DNA of 64,000 nucleotides from Austropuccinia psidii (Eukaryota > Basidiomycota > Pucciniomycetes > Pucciniales > Sphaerophragmiaceae): assembly GCA_023105745.1 (NCBI GenBank), contig JALGQZ010000009.1, positions 47,893,967-47,957,966 on the forward strand, given 5' to 3'. The number at the start of each line of letters is the position of its first letter. Positions within the stretch are counted from its first letter, which is position 1. The position numbers and the translations under genes are program-made. The notes below the pieces were generated by a model that was not told where the DNA came from, did not search any database, and saw only the letters and a program-made list of their open reading frames with translations. Of the stretch, positions 10,560 through 23,789 are shown piece by piece.

Positions 10560-13200
10560 CTTTTACATGGGGAATTTGATGAATTATTCAGTTTAAGGTG
10601 CATAGAGGTTCTATAGTGATAAAATCTAGGAGCTTTAGTGTTGGTGTTCAGGTGCTAGCTGCAAGGATATGGGGTGAATATACTATTTTAGTGTTTCGTG
10701 TTCTATTTTGCATTGTAATTAATCCAAGAGGTTTTTTAAAAAAGGAGTGTGAAAATATTAATATAACAGATTTATTTATGTGAAGTGTACTTTCGCATAT
10801 ACTGATTTGATATTGAGTTTAGATTTCATTCTATATTGTGTATGTTTGAGGTTTTGTTTGGGTGATATATACACTTTGGGATTTGAAAATTAGAAGTTAA
10901 TTTAATGAATAATACTTCAAAAAATTTTGAAAGTGATGTGGGTTTTTTTACCCCAAAAGAGGAGATATAAAATGTTCTTTCCCTTTATTGTGGTTCATTG
11001 TTCACAAAGGTGTTGTGAAACATTAGTTAAAACTATTCATTCTTCACTTGTAGTATTAAAATAGGTATTAAAGATGTTGTTAATGCAGAAATATCCATTA
11101 TAGCAGAAGGAATTTGAGATTTTGTGTGTTTAAAGATTGTAAAACGTATTGTGATTTTGGGAGCTTATCAAAATTTTCAAATACAGATCACTTCACTAGA
11201 TTTTCAGTAGGAACGCTTTATGGACCATTCAATAAGCTAATCCAAGATTCATGAATGAATCATTATTCTATTTTAAAGGATTGAACATCTGGTTAAATTG
11301 ATAAAGTGGAAATAGGTTGGGTATGAGTGGGTTTGGAAGAGAAATTAAGCCAGCTTGAAACTTGATTTTCTTTTTTAGTCATCAAAACTAAATAAGACCA
11401 TTTATCACAGTCTTACTCAGAGCTTTCTTTTTCATAATAGTTCCTTATTTTAATTTTTGATAGACGCTAATCGAACCAGAAAAGTAAGCTATTGAAAAGG
11501 ATAGTTTCTCCCACTAAAAGACTTTGAAATGATCTCCTATACCCATTTTTAGGGATTTATAGAGTGGATAAAAATTCTGTATTCTGATTTCCAATACTTT
11601 CTAAAAAAACACCCAGTTTCTTGAGAAAGGTTTTCCGCTTCATTTTCTCACTTCCAAGCTCGCATGAAAAGAGATTTGTACTTACAGGCCATATTTCATT
11701 ATTTAAGATTTTGTATGTTATGGATTGTCTATTTAACTATTACCTAGTTTTGCACCATAAACACCCTAATTTGAGTGATATAGATATATATCTACATTTG
11801 TAAAGGATACATTCTATTTGGGAGTATGCTTTTCAAGAAAGTTCCAAAAATTCAAAAATACCCATAAATAGAAATACCTCACATATAAAGATAAGTCACA
11901 AAAATCAATCAATATAACCCAAAAGGATCAAAAAATGAATTAGTTTAAAAATACAAAGAATTGAAGAAGCATTACATCCCTAAAAGCAATGTTTATTTCC
12001 CAAGATGAGATATTTGGCACTAAACAGACGCAATATGGCTACAGGGCCTTATATGTCTTCTATAGCCATTTGTGGCATCCATAAATGGAAAGAAGGCCAT
12101 AAAAAGCCATTTTCGACCTGTATTTCCTGTTATAAAAATTTATTCTTGTTGGGGTGTTTCATTTAATATACAAAATAAGCATTCTCAATGGTGTTGGAGC
12201 CCATACAGGCTTCCAAAACCTGTACATGCCCTTTGGAAGCATTTTTTTCAAGTTTTTTTCCAACAAAGAGGCTTGAGAAAATTAAGGTTCCTTATTGCCC
12301 GCATTTCCTCTAGCACTTTTTTTGATGACTGTACCTTTTTTCTCTTAATTTCTGCCAACTTCAGAGGCCATAGAGGCTGTGAATTCTTTTCTATAGAATT
12401 TCTTTTTTTAATTAGTCTTTATGGGCTCTGTAGAAAAACATCAGTCAGTATGGGCTCGGCCATAAACCTCCCTATACAGGCCCTTGAGAGTTGTCCAGGG
12501 TCTTTATTGCTTCTGTGGGAATTTTTGACGCAGCTAGAACATTTATTAAAAATTGGAATATTATAGATATATATCTTCTTTTTTATATGGGTTCTTTCGT
12601 AATCCCAACTTCAATTATTTTCTATTCATATTTTTATTATTGAAATATTTTAGTTTATCCTTGCTTACATGCAATACCAATACAAAATTTTAAATGAAAT
12701 ATTGGTCTATTTTTTGAAAGGGAAAGAGGTATGTTTTTCATTCCAATATAGCTCTTGAAATAATTTGTTTAATTTTACTATTATTAACACAGACAGTTGA
12801 GATTTCTTTAATTACTCTATTGGTGCTGTCTTTGCAAATTTACACAAGAAATTTGAATGGAGATTCTGAAGCTTTACTTTGCTTTCCCACAATTAAAATA
12901 CAATTTCTATATATTTTCTGCCAGTTTTCCTCTGTTTTCACTACTAACTCAATCCCCACCTCCACAAGAATTCAAAGAGGCCGCATCCCACCCTTAAAAA
13001 ACTATGCCTCAGTTCAAAGGTCTGTTCTTCAATTTTTAGAAGCTGATATTATTTACTAAGATGGTTTCTTCGTAATAAATATTTATCACATATATTTGAG
13101 GTATTATGGATCAACCTTCAATGAGTGAAGACCACAAACAATATTATTTTCATATTTTTATTCATTAAAGGCATACTTTATCTAAAACAAATCTCAATTA
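10560..13200. other. Unrecognised AT-rich DNA
   Basis: No gene, RNA or repeat with clear ends. The 12020-12540 stretch is less AT-rich and shares phrases such as AGGGCCTTATATGTC with the family-B LTR near 24880, so it may be an old LTR-derived piece. The 164-codon open frame in it has no protein character. Confidence 0.35.
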
Positions 13201-14432
13201 ATCAATTTCACTCAATCCTTTCCAAACTCAACAGCCCCAATATAAAAGGGGTTCAATTTTATCATTGGCAGGACCCTCATCTAATCAAAGCTCAAGGGAT
13301 GTAATGAGAAAGATATCCAGCTAACCCAGCTCACCAATTCATCATGGAGTTCAAGAAAATGACAGAACTCATGGATGAGCCAAGCCTTCAATCTATCAAG
13401 AGTTAATTTAGTTTTTTATGATCTAAATGATGCCCTAGTAATGAAAATCTTTTAATATGGTATAAAACCAGAAACTCTACCTCATGGTGTTCCATATTAT
13501 CCTTGTATGCTCTTTGTCCTATCATAACACCATAGGTATCCTTTATTAACAGTGTTCTCTTACAGAACTTGGTGACTCATTTGATCTCAGGGTTTATTAT
13601 AATCTTCATAGTCCAAATTTGGATTGTTCTATTCACAGCCTAGTTAATGGAATCCAGGAAGTTCCAGGATCTATTGTATATGTTTCCCAATCTGGAAAGG
13701 CCCTTTATTTTTTCAAGAAAAAAGAATTTCCCAAGAAAAATCCCTCTTATTATTCCAGAGCTCCAAGATAAATTAAGCTCTGGAACCCCTGGTAGTGATA
13801 TCCAGGCAATTGCTAGCACCAGAGCCCCTCCTTACCCTTCTGAAAGAGCCAAATTTTTACTAGTTTGAACCCCTCCCCCACCTCCAACTCGTGAGGGTTA
13901 AAATATAGTCTCATACCATTAATGGACCCCTGTAAAAGTTCTTGCTATGATTTCTCCTGAGGTGGTTTAACAAACCCCTGCAATAGCTGCTCTGAAGTTT
14001 CTACCAAGATTCTAATGTCTTTCACTTAGTTTCACGAACCAAATTTCCCCAATTTCATTTCTCTTGGATGAACCAAGCTTACCTGGCCATATCAAACAAC
14101 TCTGAACACTGGGATAAACCCCTGTTAAAGGCCCTCAACTGATTCCCGGCCAAGAACCAGCTCCCAGGAAATCCTCTGACTTCCTACAGGAAAAATTGAT
14201 ACTGAATTACGCTGTGTGATAAATAAAATTTTCAAAGCACCACTTCCTGAGGAAAGAAAAGAATTTCTTTTTTCTTCCATCTTCAAAAATCACATTTTGA
14301 GGTCAAAACTGTATATGACAATTCAAAATTTATCATGCAAGAGCTACCAAGTTTTATTGGGTACAGTATTGCATTCTCCTCTTTATTATCCAGCCTCATT
14401 ACCAAGTACTTTAATTTGGATCTACACAGGGA
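13201..14432 (+). other. Possible decayed coding DNA, unrecognised
   Basis: Frames at 13647-13868 (proline/serine-rich, PLIIPELQDKLSSGTPG, ASTRAPPYPSERAK) and 14216-14443 look slightly protein-like and lie on one strand, but they are separated by many stops. No motif is recognisable. They could be relics of a retrotransposon gag or host gene; evidence is weak. Confidence 0.2.
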
Positions 14433-14542
14433 TTTCACAGTAGCTCTTGGGGAGAGAAAGAGTGGCCTGGCACTCAGTTGATGAGAAATTACTTGTATGG
14501 ACTCCAAAAAATTGAATAGATGAAGAATCTGAGTTCCATTTC
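14433..14542 (-). repeat. Family-B LTR, first part (interrupted by family-E element)
   Basis: TTTCACAGTAGCTCTTGG, GAAAGAGTGGCCTGGCACTCAG and GACTCCAAAAAATTG follow the outer end of the family-B LTRs (compare 23790-23890 and 43675-43760). The copy stops at ATTTC (14538-14542), exactly where a family-E LTR begins. The LTR resumes at about 29693 after GTTTC, on the far side of the second family-E LTR. Confidence 0.65.
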
Positions 14543-16313
14543 TGTGATCCATTTAGATATAACCACATATTCAAAAAGTTCATAAACAAAACTATAGAAC
14601 TTATTTTAATAATAGTAAGTGAAACTTAATTCTGACAACCCATTAAAATAGGTAAAAATTCCATAAAAAGGCATAAATTCTTGATTATATCAGAAATAAA
14701 TCAATAGAGTGTGAAATAAATCACAAAAATGATGTACCCATCCATGAAAACATATATTACTCTTGAATTAAATATCTGTAAATGCAATACTTACTGGGAT
14801 ACCAGGATATATGCACTTTTATGATCAGTGCATATTCTGATGGCTTTTACCTCATATTTTTTGAAATGCATATGATAAAGTCATGATCCAAAATTAATTT
14901 ACCAAGGAATAACTTTATCAGTACATTTATAAGATTCATTTGACAATTTATGAATAAAGCTGTTAATAATAAGGAGAGATGGGCCAAAATGGCAAGACCA
15001 ATTGACCACTTAAACCAAAAGTGGTCCAAGCTTAAAGCAAAGTAAAAATTCAAATTCTTCTATCTTATATGTGAGTAATTAAGTCATTTAAATCATTATA
15101 TTCAAGGTGTAACAATATCAAATCATGGTTCAAATCTTGAAATAGAAAATTTGGACAGAAAAAACAAATTACAAGGAAAATCAGCAAAAATAGGGCTTTG
15201 ATGATTTAATAAAATCCTCTTAGAAACTTAGTAAGAGAATTCTAAGCTATGAGAATTTACTCTCTGAATTTCAGCTTTGCGAAAATCTTTAGGGTTATTA
15301 ATGATTTAAGTTTAACCTCAAAAATGATCAGTTTGATCATTAACTGTAGTCTTAATTTAAGTTTAACAGTTGAATAAGAGATAAAACTGGTTTATCTTTG
15401 TATTTCATAACTATAACTACTTTAATCCACAAAATTTCATAATTTTCCAACCTCATAATGTCAGAAAATTCAATTAATAGTGATAACTTCAAAATTTGGT
15501 GTAATAATGAGATAAAAAGTCTTAATAGTGATGTGATCATCACTCAACCTTAAAATATTTCTCAATCTCAGTAGATATAATTAGTAAATGTCTGCTATGA
15601 GGCGAATGGCTACTACAAGGAAGGACCTTTACTAAATTAAGACCCCTTCTTCCTACGTTTCTCCCTCAGACACATCAATTCCAATAAAATATTGAATAAA
15701 GAGGTAATCCACTTTTTTCTTTCAAATATAACTCTTATACTTTGAAGGACTAAATTCTTTAGCTGTGATAATCACTGAACCTTTCATCATAATATTGATA
15801 TTCAATTTCAATCTGTTAGATTCTCTTAAAATCTCTAATTCCATTCAAGATATAAAAATTGTATTTCTCTCTATTCTTCATTGAAGTCAATTCTTTAGGG
15901 GAAAATAATTCAAAATTATTATGCTAAGTCTAAAATTAAGTTATTTTCATCTTATTATAGTATTTCTCTCTTAATTTCTCTATAAATTCAACTCTTATCA
16001 ATATGAAAAGTATTTATATTAAATTATAACTTTGATAAGAGTAATATTTAAGCTATAAATTTTTATTTATTATCAAATATAAATATTATACACAATTAGT
16101 ATCTTTTTGTAACAATGATAATCTGCCATAATATACCAATTATTAATTTATTGATATATTTATTATATTATATTATTTAATCTTTATTAAGAATATAATA
16201 TATTTTCTGCCATAACTACAATTATTTGAATTGGTATTATTCATTCTTATTAGGAACTTCAGAGTTCAATAAGTAATATATTAGTAGTTTTTATTTATTT
16301 TTTCATTTTAAAA
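14543..16313 (+). repeat. 5' LTR of a decayed family-E Ty3/gypsy element
   Basis: It starts TGTGATCCATTTAGATATAACCACA, matching the reverse complement of the right end of the solo LTR at 48554-52415. Many blocks are shared in order with 28004-29692 (ATTCTTGATTAT, ACTTACTGGGATACC, TATGCACTTTTA, AAAAGTGG, CTCAGACACAT, TTATTTATTATTAAAT). The inner end is placed before ATTTGAACTTGAGGG, a primer-site-like position. The 1.77-kb size agrees with the other family copies. The end is approximate, because the usual CTTACA terminus is eroded. Confidence 0.65.
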
Positions 16314-16979
16314 ATTTGAACTTGAGGGAACGCGCATGATTTTTACTTCAAGATCTTCAATAAAAGATTCAAATTAGGTTTATCCAAGAACATATAATAT
16401 TTATAATCATATTTCATGTAATAATTCTATAATTATTGGATTTAATAGCTATTAAAGATTTTTGAAAGTAATTTTATTGTCTTCTGTGTGGGTTTTTCAC
16501 ATTCTTAGACTTCAAAGACCCTTTTTTGAGTTACTCCAGTAATCTAATAAGATTCATATGAATTAAAAACTCAAATTTATGTTACAATTTGAATAGAATA
16601 ATTTTAGAATTATTCTTTTTCAAAAGTTAAAAAATAAAAATAAAATAAAATCCTTATTTTATTGCTTTTTTTTCTCACTTATTCTCTCTTAGAAAATCTA
16701 TAAAAGTAATGTTTATGTGGAAATTCCCATATGTATTCAAAAATATACTTTCTATATAAAAAATGATTATTTATTTGTCTTTTTTAGTGTTTTGAGACAA
16801 TCTCACAGAGGAAAATCACTCCACTGTTTAAAGATTGGTGAAATAAGCTTTTTAAAAGTATCAAACACCAATCTTAATTAAGAAAAGAAAACCCAAGAAA
16901 TCGGTTTCCCCAGAGTACATTTCTTAAAATTAATAAAAAGAAGCTTTTATTTTTTTGATTATTTTTCTTCTTCTTTCTT
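16314..16979 (+). other. Leader region of the family-E element
   Basis: AT-rich DNA between the 5' LTR and the first recognisable ORF1/gag codons. ATTTGAACTTGAGGGAAC at its start occupies the primer-binding position. No ORF of note apart from a chance antisense frame at 16874-17077. Confidence 0.4.
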
Positions 16980-17374
16980 AATACGACTTCAAGAAGAGGT
17001 TCCCACTGCTCCATCCAATCAGATGGAGGTATACTCAGAAGTTTAAATGATTCCATAAAAGGGAAATTAAAGAGCAAAGTCTTCAGTGGAACAGAATCCC
17101 CATAAGGAAGTTCCCTATCTCAAAGACAATTAATTGAGATGCCTATTATTGCTGAACTGGACCTGGAACTAAGTATGAGTCCTAAAAATAAAAATGGATG
17201 AAATTCAGAAGGCTCAAATAGACATGTATTTGAGTCAGTAAAAAAATATCACACAGTTTACAAAGACAAAGATTGGGAATTGTTACCCCAAATCAACCAA
17301 GGAGTGATTAACTCTTGGCACATTCTCAATTAAATTTCTTCAATTGGAAAAAAGGGGATCATCCAAAGGATGGG

Positions 17375-19000
17375 TGTAAGTTGTGGATATGAATCTTTGA
17401 TTATAAATCAAGTAGTTTTCCTATCCTCACAATTTGTATAAGTTAAAATTCAAGTAAAAGGAGTAAAATTCAAGATTTTTAAGAGAAAAAACACTAAATC
17501 CACTTATTTTAACCTTATAAGTATAACAAAATAATATTCCAAAGATTTATTGTTTTACCAACAATAAAGTTAATCCAAAAATACTTCAAAAGAGATCTTT
17601 AAGCTAAAAAAGGAATTTCTTTAAGAGAAATTTTAATTGCAATCAATTGAACAAAGAGCTTCAGGAAATTGATATAAGAGGAAATCCTTCATGAAGATTG
17701 TTAAAGGGAAAACATGCCCAAAATTGACCAGAGTGAGTTTGGAAACAAAGTGACAAAGTTAACAATGATGAAAGATGCTTGAATTCACATATGGGGTGGT
17801 TCAAGGTTAAAAATGGTTATAATAGTTTTTGAACATGGTTGAAAAGGTTTAAAATAATTCAATAAAGCTGGTTGGAATCTGTTATTTATTGGTTTGAGAG
17901 TGTGTACACTAATTATAAAAGGAAAAGTTTCTAAAATGAAGAGAAAAGTGGGGCAAAGAAGACATTCTCTTATAGCCACCAATTTTCTTACTACAAAAGT
18001 AAAATTTACTCTTTTCTGTCGTGAAAAACACTCTGAAAACATACAGGCCAATTATGGCATCATTGAACCCTGGTTTGAACCAAAAAAGGGCTGGTTTTAT
18101 CTATTTTAGACCCTTAAGGCAGCCATGTCTATAGTAATAACTGGTTTCAACCCTTCAGAACACTTCAGAATGTGTCTAAGAGACATAAAAACTAGTTAAA
18201 GCTGTTTTTAATAAGGTTGTTCTATCTTAAGGGTAGTTTTACCCTCTTGGAAACAGTTAAAACTGACCTGGTTGGTATCAAACCCTCATCATCAATTAAG
18301 TCACAGACCTTGTGACTCAATTCCAGGCCAAAATTAATGAATTTTTCCCTGAATTTTGAAAACCCACACCTGTTGGAAACAAATTTGGATATTTAGTTCA
18401 ATTGAGTTCTTATATTACACGGATTTAATAGTTGATACCTCATATGTTAATCAAATTTCACTTATGTAATACACACACACATTTTGACATTTCAATTTAA
18501 AATACTTCAATTCCTCATAGCTTCTAAATTACACACCACACCTCAATTTTAACACAAAAATTTATGTTTCAAACCACATTTGGTGTGAATTAAATTAAGT
18601 TTTCCAGTATTTTCAATTTTTATACAGGAAATACCAAAAACATAATTTGATTTCACTCACAGGTGACCCCACCTTGGTTTTTATGAGAAATCCAATGGTG
18701 AAATAATTTCCATAATTTTACCTATCAGATAAAAAGTATAATATATTTCACTTAAATTTTTTTCCAAAAATATTTTAATTTTGATCTTTTTGTTGAAAAT
18801 TCATTTTTACTTAATTTTTTTAAGTAAAAATGTGTTTTCACAATTTTGAATTTCAATGAAATTTGAATTTTATGTAAAAATTCTATATTTATACTTTAAT
18901 GTTTATTTTTATAATATAAATAAATATATTTATTTATAATTATAACATGAGTTGTTATTTGTGGTCTTTTGGGTATATAAAAATACCTCTAAGGCTCACA
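17375..19000 (-). repeat. Solo family-A LTR with ATGGG target duplication
   Basis: It starts TGTAAGTTGTGGATATGAATC and ends CCTCTAAGGCTCACA, the ends of the LTRs of the complete element at 32414-42409, in the same orientation. ATGGG at 17370-17374 is repeated exactly at 19001-19005. No internal region exists, so the element was reduced to one LTR by LTR-LTR recombination. It carries the AATTAAGTCACAG..TTGTGACTCAATT inverted repeat at 18294-18322 with one mismatch per arm. Confidence 0.92.
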
Positions 19001-19162
19001 ATGGGAGCCACTATCATCCAAAACTCAAATCAGAAGAATAAATTCATACCATAGAGCCAAAAGAGAAGAAATTAAGGTAGAAGAAGCCTCAATAGCTTCT
19101 GACAGAAAGCCTCAAGTCACTCAAACTTCCCAAGAAGGGAAGAATAACAAGAAAAGGATTTG

Positions 19163-20666
19163 TGTCAGCCTGTGACTCAAAACAGAGCACTAGCATGACA
19201 TCCAACATACCATTAATAATGGTATGACAAGTATTGAACAAACATGGTCAATACAGGTAATAAATAAGAGGAAAAAATCCTCTTAAATTAAACACCAACC
19301 TTATCCAAACAGAATAAGGAAACCTAGAGGAGAATAAACAATTCAAAACCCTTATTTTCACCTCTCATCTAACTTATGCAGATTTAAGTTATCCTATACC
19401 AAAATGGTATTTTTCTTAAAGCTCACATAGAGAGCTACACAATGATATCATCCATGTTGTTGTAACACCACTACAACTGGAGATACCATATGACCTTTAT
19501 TTTAAAACCAAGACCCCCCTGAAAGTCAAAGAGGGCTTGTACAAAACTGTACAAAAGTATAACCAAATTAAAGATATAAGCAAGAGCTTTCATTAGAGAT
19601 ACATTAGACCTCTTTATCTCTTAAATTGACTGAGGGATCTTGGTTCAAAGATTTAACAACCAAAAACACAGATATTCTGAAAACAAGAAAGTAAACAAAC
19701 CCCTGTATCTTTAGCATACACTCATACAACTGTACAGTGTAATATACCAGACTGTAGAGCTAATCAAGCCCTACAAAACTGTATCATCAGAATACAGATA
19801 TCTTCCAAATTGGAGAAGATATCTGGCATGGAAGTTTTTGAGGCCTCATACTGATGTACAAAATTACATCCAAAAACTTAAAACCCTTATAACTTTTGCT
19901 ATTTGAAAGAAGGGTACTCATGAAGCATACCAAATTGAAGAGCTCATTAAGCCCTTCAATTCTGTGCTCTTGGTTTCTTGATATCTCAAAAACTGACTAA
20001 GATATCTTGGTTGGAAGTATTTTGACCAATACTGGCCTGTACCAAACCTGTACCAACCAGTACTGGCTTGATACTTAAAATAATGGTTTTTTAAAGCTTA
20101 AACCCGCCCAGAATGACTAATATTGGTCATACAGAGACCAGAACAACGTCATCCAAGTGCTGACGTGGCAAGTGAAAAGTTTTTTCACCCTGTATTGACC
20201 CAGAATGATCATTTGTGGTGCTAAAACCACAATTCTGCCTCTATTGACATCAGAATTGAGGATCCAGAACCACAGATTGACCATTGGAGGGAAAATTTTC
20301 ACTCCACTGACGTGTGAAGAGTTAATAACTCTTGAAAGTCTTGAAAGATATAAAAAGAAGGGTTTTTTCCTTGAAAACCCATCATTATTATATTATTATC
20401 CATATTCTTACATGACAAAACTGTTATCAATCAGTAGTGCCCTTAGAATTATTATTAAAAGATATAATTAGAACATAATTGTTGTAGTACCTCTTCACAG
20501 TCAAAGATATTAGAGTATTTCAACCCAGGTCTTCAATAGACTCATCACCACTGTTACCACGTAGCAGTAGGACCTGAAGCTTAAATTTATTTGTTTTTGA
20601 TGTGTCACAGTCATAATACTAGCTTGTAACTACATTTTATAGCTACTATATAGACTCACCCTGACA
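19163..20666 (+). repeat. Solo family-C-like LTR with ATTTG target duplication
   Basis: It starts TGTCAGCCTGTGACTCAAAAC, matching the reverse complement of the right ends of the LTRs at 52527-53956 and 60678-62108, and ends CACCCTGACA. ATTTG at 19158-19162 recurs exactly at 20667-20671. The body shares landmarks such as TGTGGTGCTAAAACCACA, GATATC and TGACGTG with family C but is well diverged, so it is an older member or subfamily. Confidence 0.88.
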
Positions 20667-21893
20667 ATTTGGAAGAAACCATACTTCCCCAACAAAAAGA
20701 TACACAGAATCCAAAAATATGTCAGGAACAATTTTTTCAGAATTTCCAGAGCCTTGATGGAATTCAAGGACAAAGAGGAAGAAATAATGAGACAACCCTC
20801 TTTCCCAATGAGATACCTTTGTCTCCTGATGTTCTAAATACTTAAACAGAAATCAAAAAAAGAATCTTACCCCTAAATGACATCAAAATTCATTTATTAT
20901 CGTCAAAAGAATTAAATGACAGTTTATTCTGATTATCTCAAATTGCTGTACAAAAGAAGAAAAACATTGACAATATCCAGTTTTCTATTGAAAATATAAA
21001 ATCAAAAACTTTAATTTATAATAATCAAAAATTTATACAAGGACAAAAAGAGTTTTCTAAGCATATAGAAGAAATCCAAAACAAAACTCCAACAATAAAT
21101 TATGACCAACTGCATTTTCCCATATTCGTCCTGTTAAGCCAAAAGTAGAAAAGGAAAGTCTTTTTATAGAAGAATTGAGACAACATGACAATTATCAGCT
21201 TCTAATGAAAGAAGCACCTCAACTCACAGAATGTCCAACATTCACAGAAAGGTGAAGATGATGATATGGAATGTTTAAAACAATTGATACACATCAGGAA
21301 GAAATGGAATAAGACAGGAAAATCACAAGAAAACCTGGCTTTGTGGAAAAACAAAATTCTCACCAAGTGGGAAAACAATTCCTGGAGGTATAAAATGGAG
21401 AATAAATTTTGAAATCCATTCTTTGATCCAGATAAACACAAGCCTTTGACTTTGCTCCTAAAACAAGTTGAAAGGTTGAAGGCCTTATTTCCAGAAATGT
21501 TTCAAAAAGTGGTACCAATTAGTGCACTTAGGACATATTGAGGAGAACTGGATCATTCCCTCATAATTAAGTACATATAAACATATTCAACAGAAGAGCA
21601 CATTAATGCACTAGTGGATCTTGTGACAAGAACAAATATTGGAATTAAATGGAAGAAATTTGACATAAAGAGTCCAAATAAACCATTTAGCACAAAAGAT
21701 CAACAAAAAGAACTTCAAAAACCCTAAAATACCAATGAGCAAAGGAAATGTCATAAATGTAGTGGTATGGGACATTTAGCCAATGATTGCCTCAAAAAAG
21801 CAAAAATTAATGAAATTGCAGGAACAGAATGCCAAAATGATAAAGAAGAAAAGTCTCAATATGAAAGATAAAATGAGTAATCATGTGAGCCTT

Positions 21894-23650
21894 AGAGGTA
21901 TTTTTAGATACCCAAAAGACCACAAATAATAAAACAAGATACAATTAGAAATAAAATAAATTTATTTATATTATCAAAACAAAAATTAATGTATATATAG
22001 AAATTTATACAAAAAAATGAAAATTATAAAGTAAAATTACATTGAAATTTGAAATTGTGAAAACACATTTTTACTTGAAAAAATAAGTAAAAATGAATTT
22101 TCAACAAAAATACCAAAATTGAAATATTTTTGGAAAAACGTTAAGCCAAAAATTATTAGAACTTTTCATTCTACAAAGAAAAATATGAAAATTATTTCAC
22201 CATTGGACTTCTCATAAAAAATAAGGTGGGGTCACCTCTGTGTAAAATTTCTGTAACTCAACTCTAAATAAGCTTAAATTAAGTTTTTAGTATTTTCTGT
22301 ACAAAATTTGAAAATCCTCAAAACTTTAATTTAATTTACCTGACATGTGTGTTAACCATTAATTTTGTTTTTCAAACTGAGGTGTTGTGAGTAGTTTAGA
22401 AGTTATGAGGAATTGAAGTCTTTTCAATTGAAATGTCAAAATGTGCATGTGTATTACATAAGTGAGCTTTAATTTACATATGAGGTGTCAATTATTACAT
22501 TTGTGTACTTTAAAACCTCAATTTATTTACATATCTACATTATAAGTATAATACATGATGAGGAATTAAAGGAAAAATAAATTGGAAATATTGATTCTGG
22601 GGGGGAAAGGAATCTTGGCTCCAAGGGGGAGCCAGACCCCCAAATTCCTTGCTGACAGGAGTGAGATTTCAAAATCCATACATAGGCTCATTACGTTTGT
22701 CCTGGAATTGAGTCACAGGGTCTGTGACTCAATTGATGATGGGGTTTTGGTACCAACCAGGGCAGTTTTAACTGTTTCCAAAAGAGTAAAACTACCCTTC
22801 AGATAAAAGAATATTGGCAAAACAGTTTTGACTGGCTCTGACGTCTCTTACACACATTCTTATGTGTTTTTAAGGCTTAAAAGCAGGTATTACTTTAGCA
22901 ATGGCTGATTTAAGGGTCCAAAATTGCTAAAACCAGGGTTCAATGATGCCATAATTGGCTTTTCTATTGTCAGAGTATTTTCCACAACTTACAAGAGCAA
23001 ATTTGACGTTTGGAGTTAAAGAATTGATGGCTCCAAAAGAATGTCTTCTTTGCCCCACTTTTCTCTTCATGTTAGAATCTTTTCCTTTTATAATTAGTTT
23101 AAAAACTGTTAAACCAATCAATAAAAGATTCCAAAAACCCTTCTTAAATCATTTTAAACCTTTTAAAAACGTGAAAAATCATCATAATCATTGTTTGTAA
23201 CTCTTATAATCATTTTTACCCTTGAACCACCCTATAAGCTAATTAAAACATCTTTCATCACTGTTAGCTTTGTCACTTTGTTTCCAAATTCACTCTGGTC
23301 ACTTTTGGCATATTTTCTCTTTCATAATATTTTTAAAGACTCTTCTCTTATATTTATTTCCTGAATTTATTTGCTTAATTAATTCCAATTGAAATTGGTG
23401 TTGAAGAAATTTCTTTTGGATCCTTAAATATCTCTTGTAGAATATTTTTGGATAAATTTTTATTGTTGGTAAAACAATAAATGTTTATAATAGTATTTTT
23501 TATATGTATAAAGTTAAAAACAATAAGATTGGCGTTTTTTCTCTTAAAAACCTTATTTAATACTATTTTCAATCAATTTCTACCTTATACAAATTTTGAG
23601 GACAGGAGAAATACTTTATTTTAATTAACATTTCATATCCACACCTTATA
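21894..23650 (+). repeat. Solo family-A LTR with AATCA target duplication
   Basis: It starts TGTGAGCCTTAGAGGTA and ends ATATCCACACCTTATA, the inverted orientation of the other family-A copies. AATCA at 21889-21893 and 23651-23655 is a perfect 5-bp duplication. It sits just behind the zinc-knuckle codons of the family-E gag. It contains a perfect 13-bp-arm inverted repeat at 22706-22734. Confidence 0.92.
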
Positions 23651-23655
23651 AATCA

Positions 23656-23789
23656 GAAACTTCTGAAAGTGATTAAATTAATACAATTCACTCTCAAATT
23701 AGTAATATTTCTTTAATCTATTAAGTAGATCTCAACTCCAATTTAACACAAGTTGGAACATCTTTTAAATTCCTTACAAACATACAACC
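23656..23789 (+). other. Remnant of family-E internal sequence
   Basis: A 134-base island between the solo LTR and the next family-B LTR. By position it should be family-E gag/protease DNA; no readable motif remains. Confidence 0.35.

Larger units (their letters stand above)
16980..21888 (+). pseudogene. Decayed overlapping ORF1 and gag of the family-E element
   Basis: The coding DNA is in three pieces, 16980-17374, 19006-19162 and 20672-21888, split by two solo LTRs. The first two pieces carry two readable frames: one with TTSRRGSHCSIQSDGG (about 16981-17030), the other with LQEEVPTAPSNQMEVYSEV and later KGWEPLSSKTQIRRI and ASIASDRKPQVTQ. The last piece encodes a gag with DPDKHKPLTLLLKQVERLKALFPEM, INALVDLVTRTNIGIKWKKFD and a CCHC zinc knuckle, CHKCSGMGHLANDC (21749-21790). 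Gag packages element RNA in virus-like particles. There are many stops. It resembles element A of this window in the same regions and, from memory, a known rust Ty3 lineage. The protease and pol are missing. Confidence 0.68.

Noticed and set aside
12072..12566. 164-codon plus-strand open frame
   Set aside because: Cysteine/phenylalanine-rich composition, no domain, in a stretch that looks LTR-derived; more likely a chance frame in less AT-rich DNA.
17785..18109. Paired open frames on both strands, recurring at 22927-23200 and 41115-41394
   Set aside because: The recurrence is explained by the family-A LTR copies; frames are not kept intact between copies and point in both directions.
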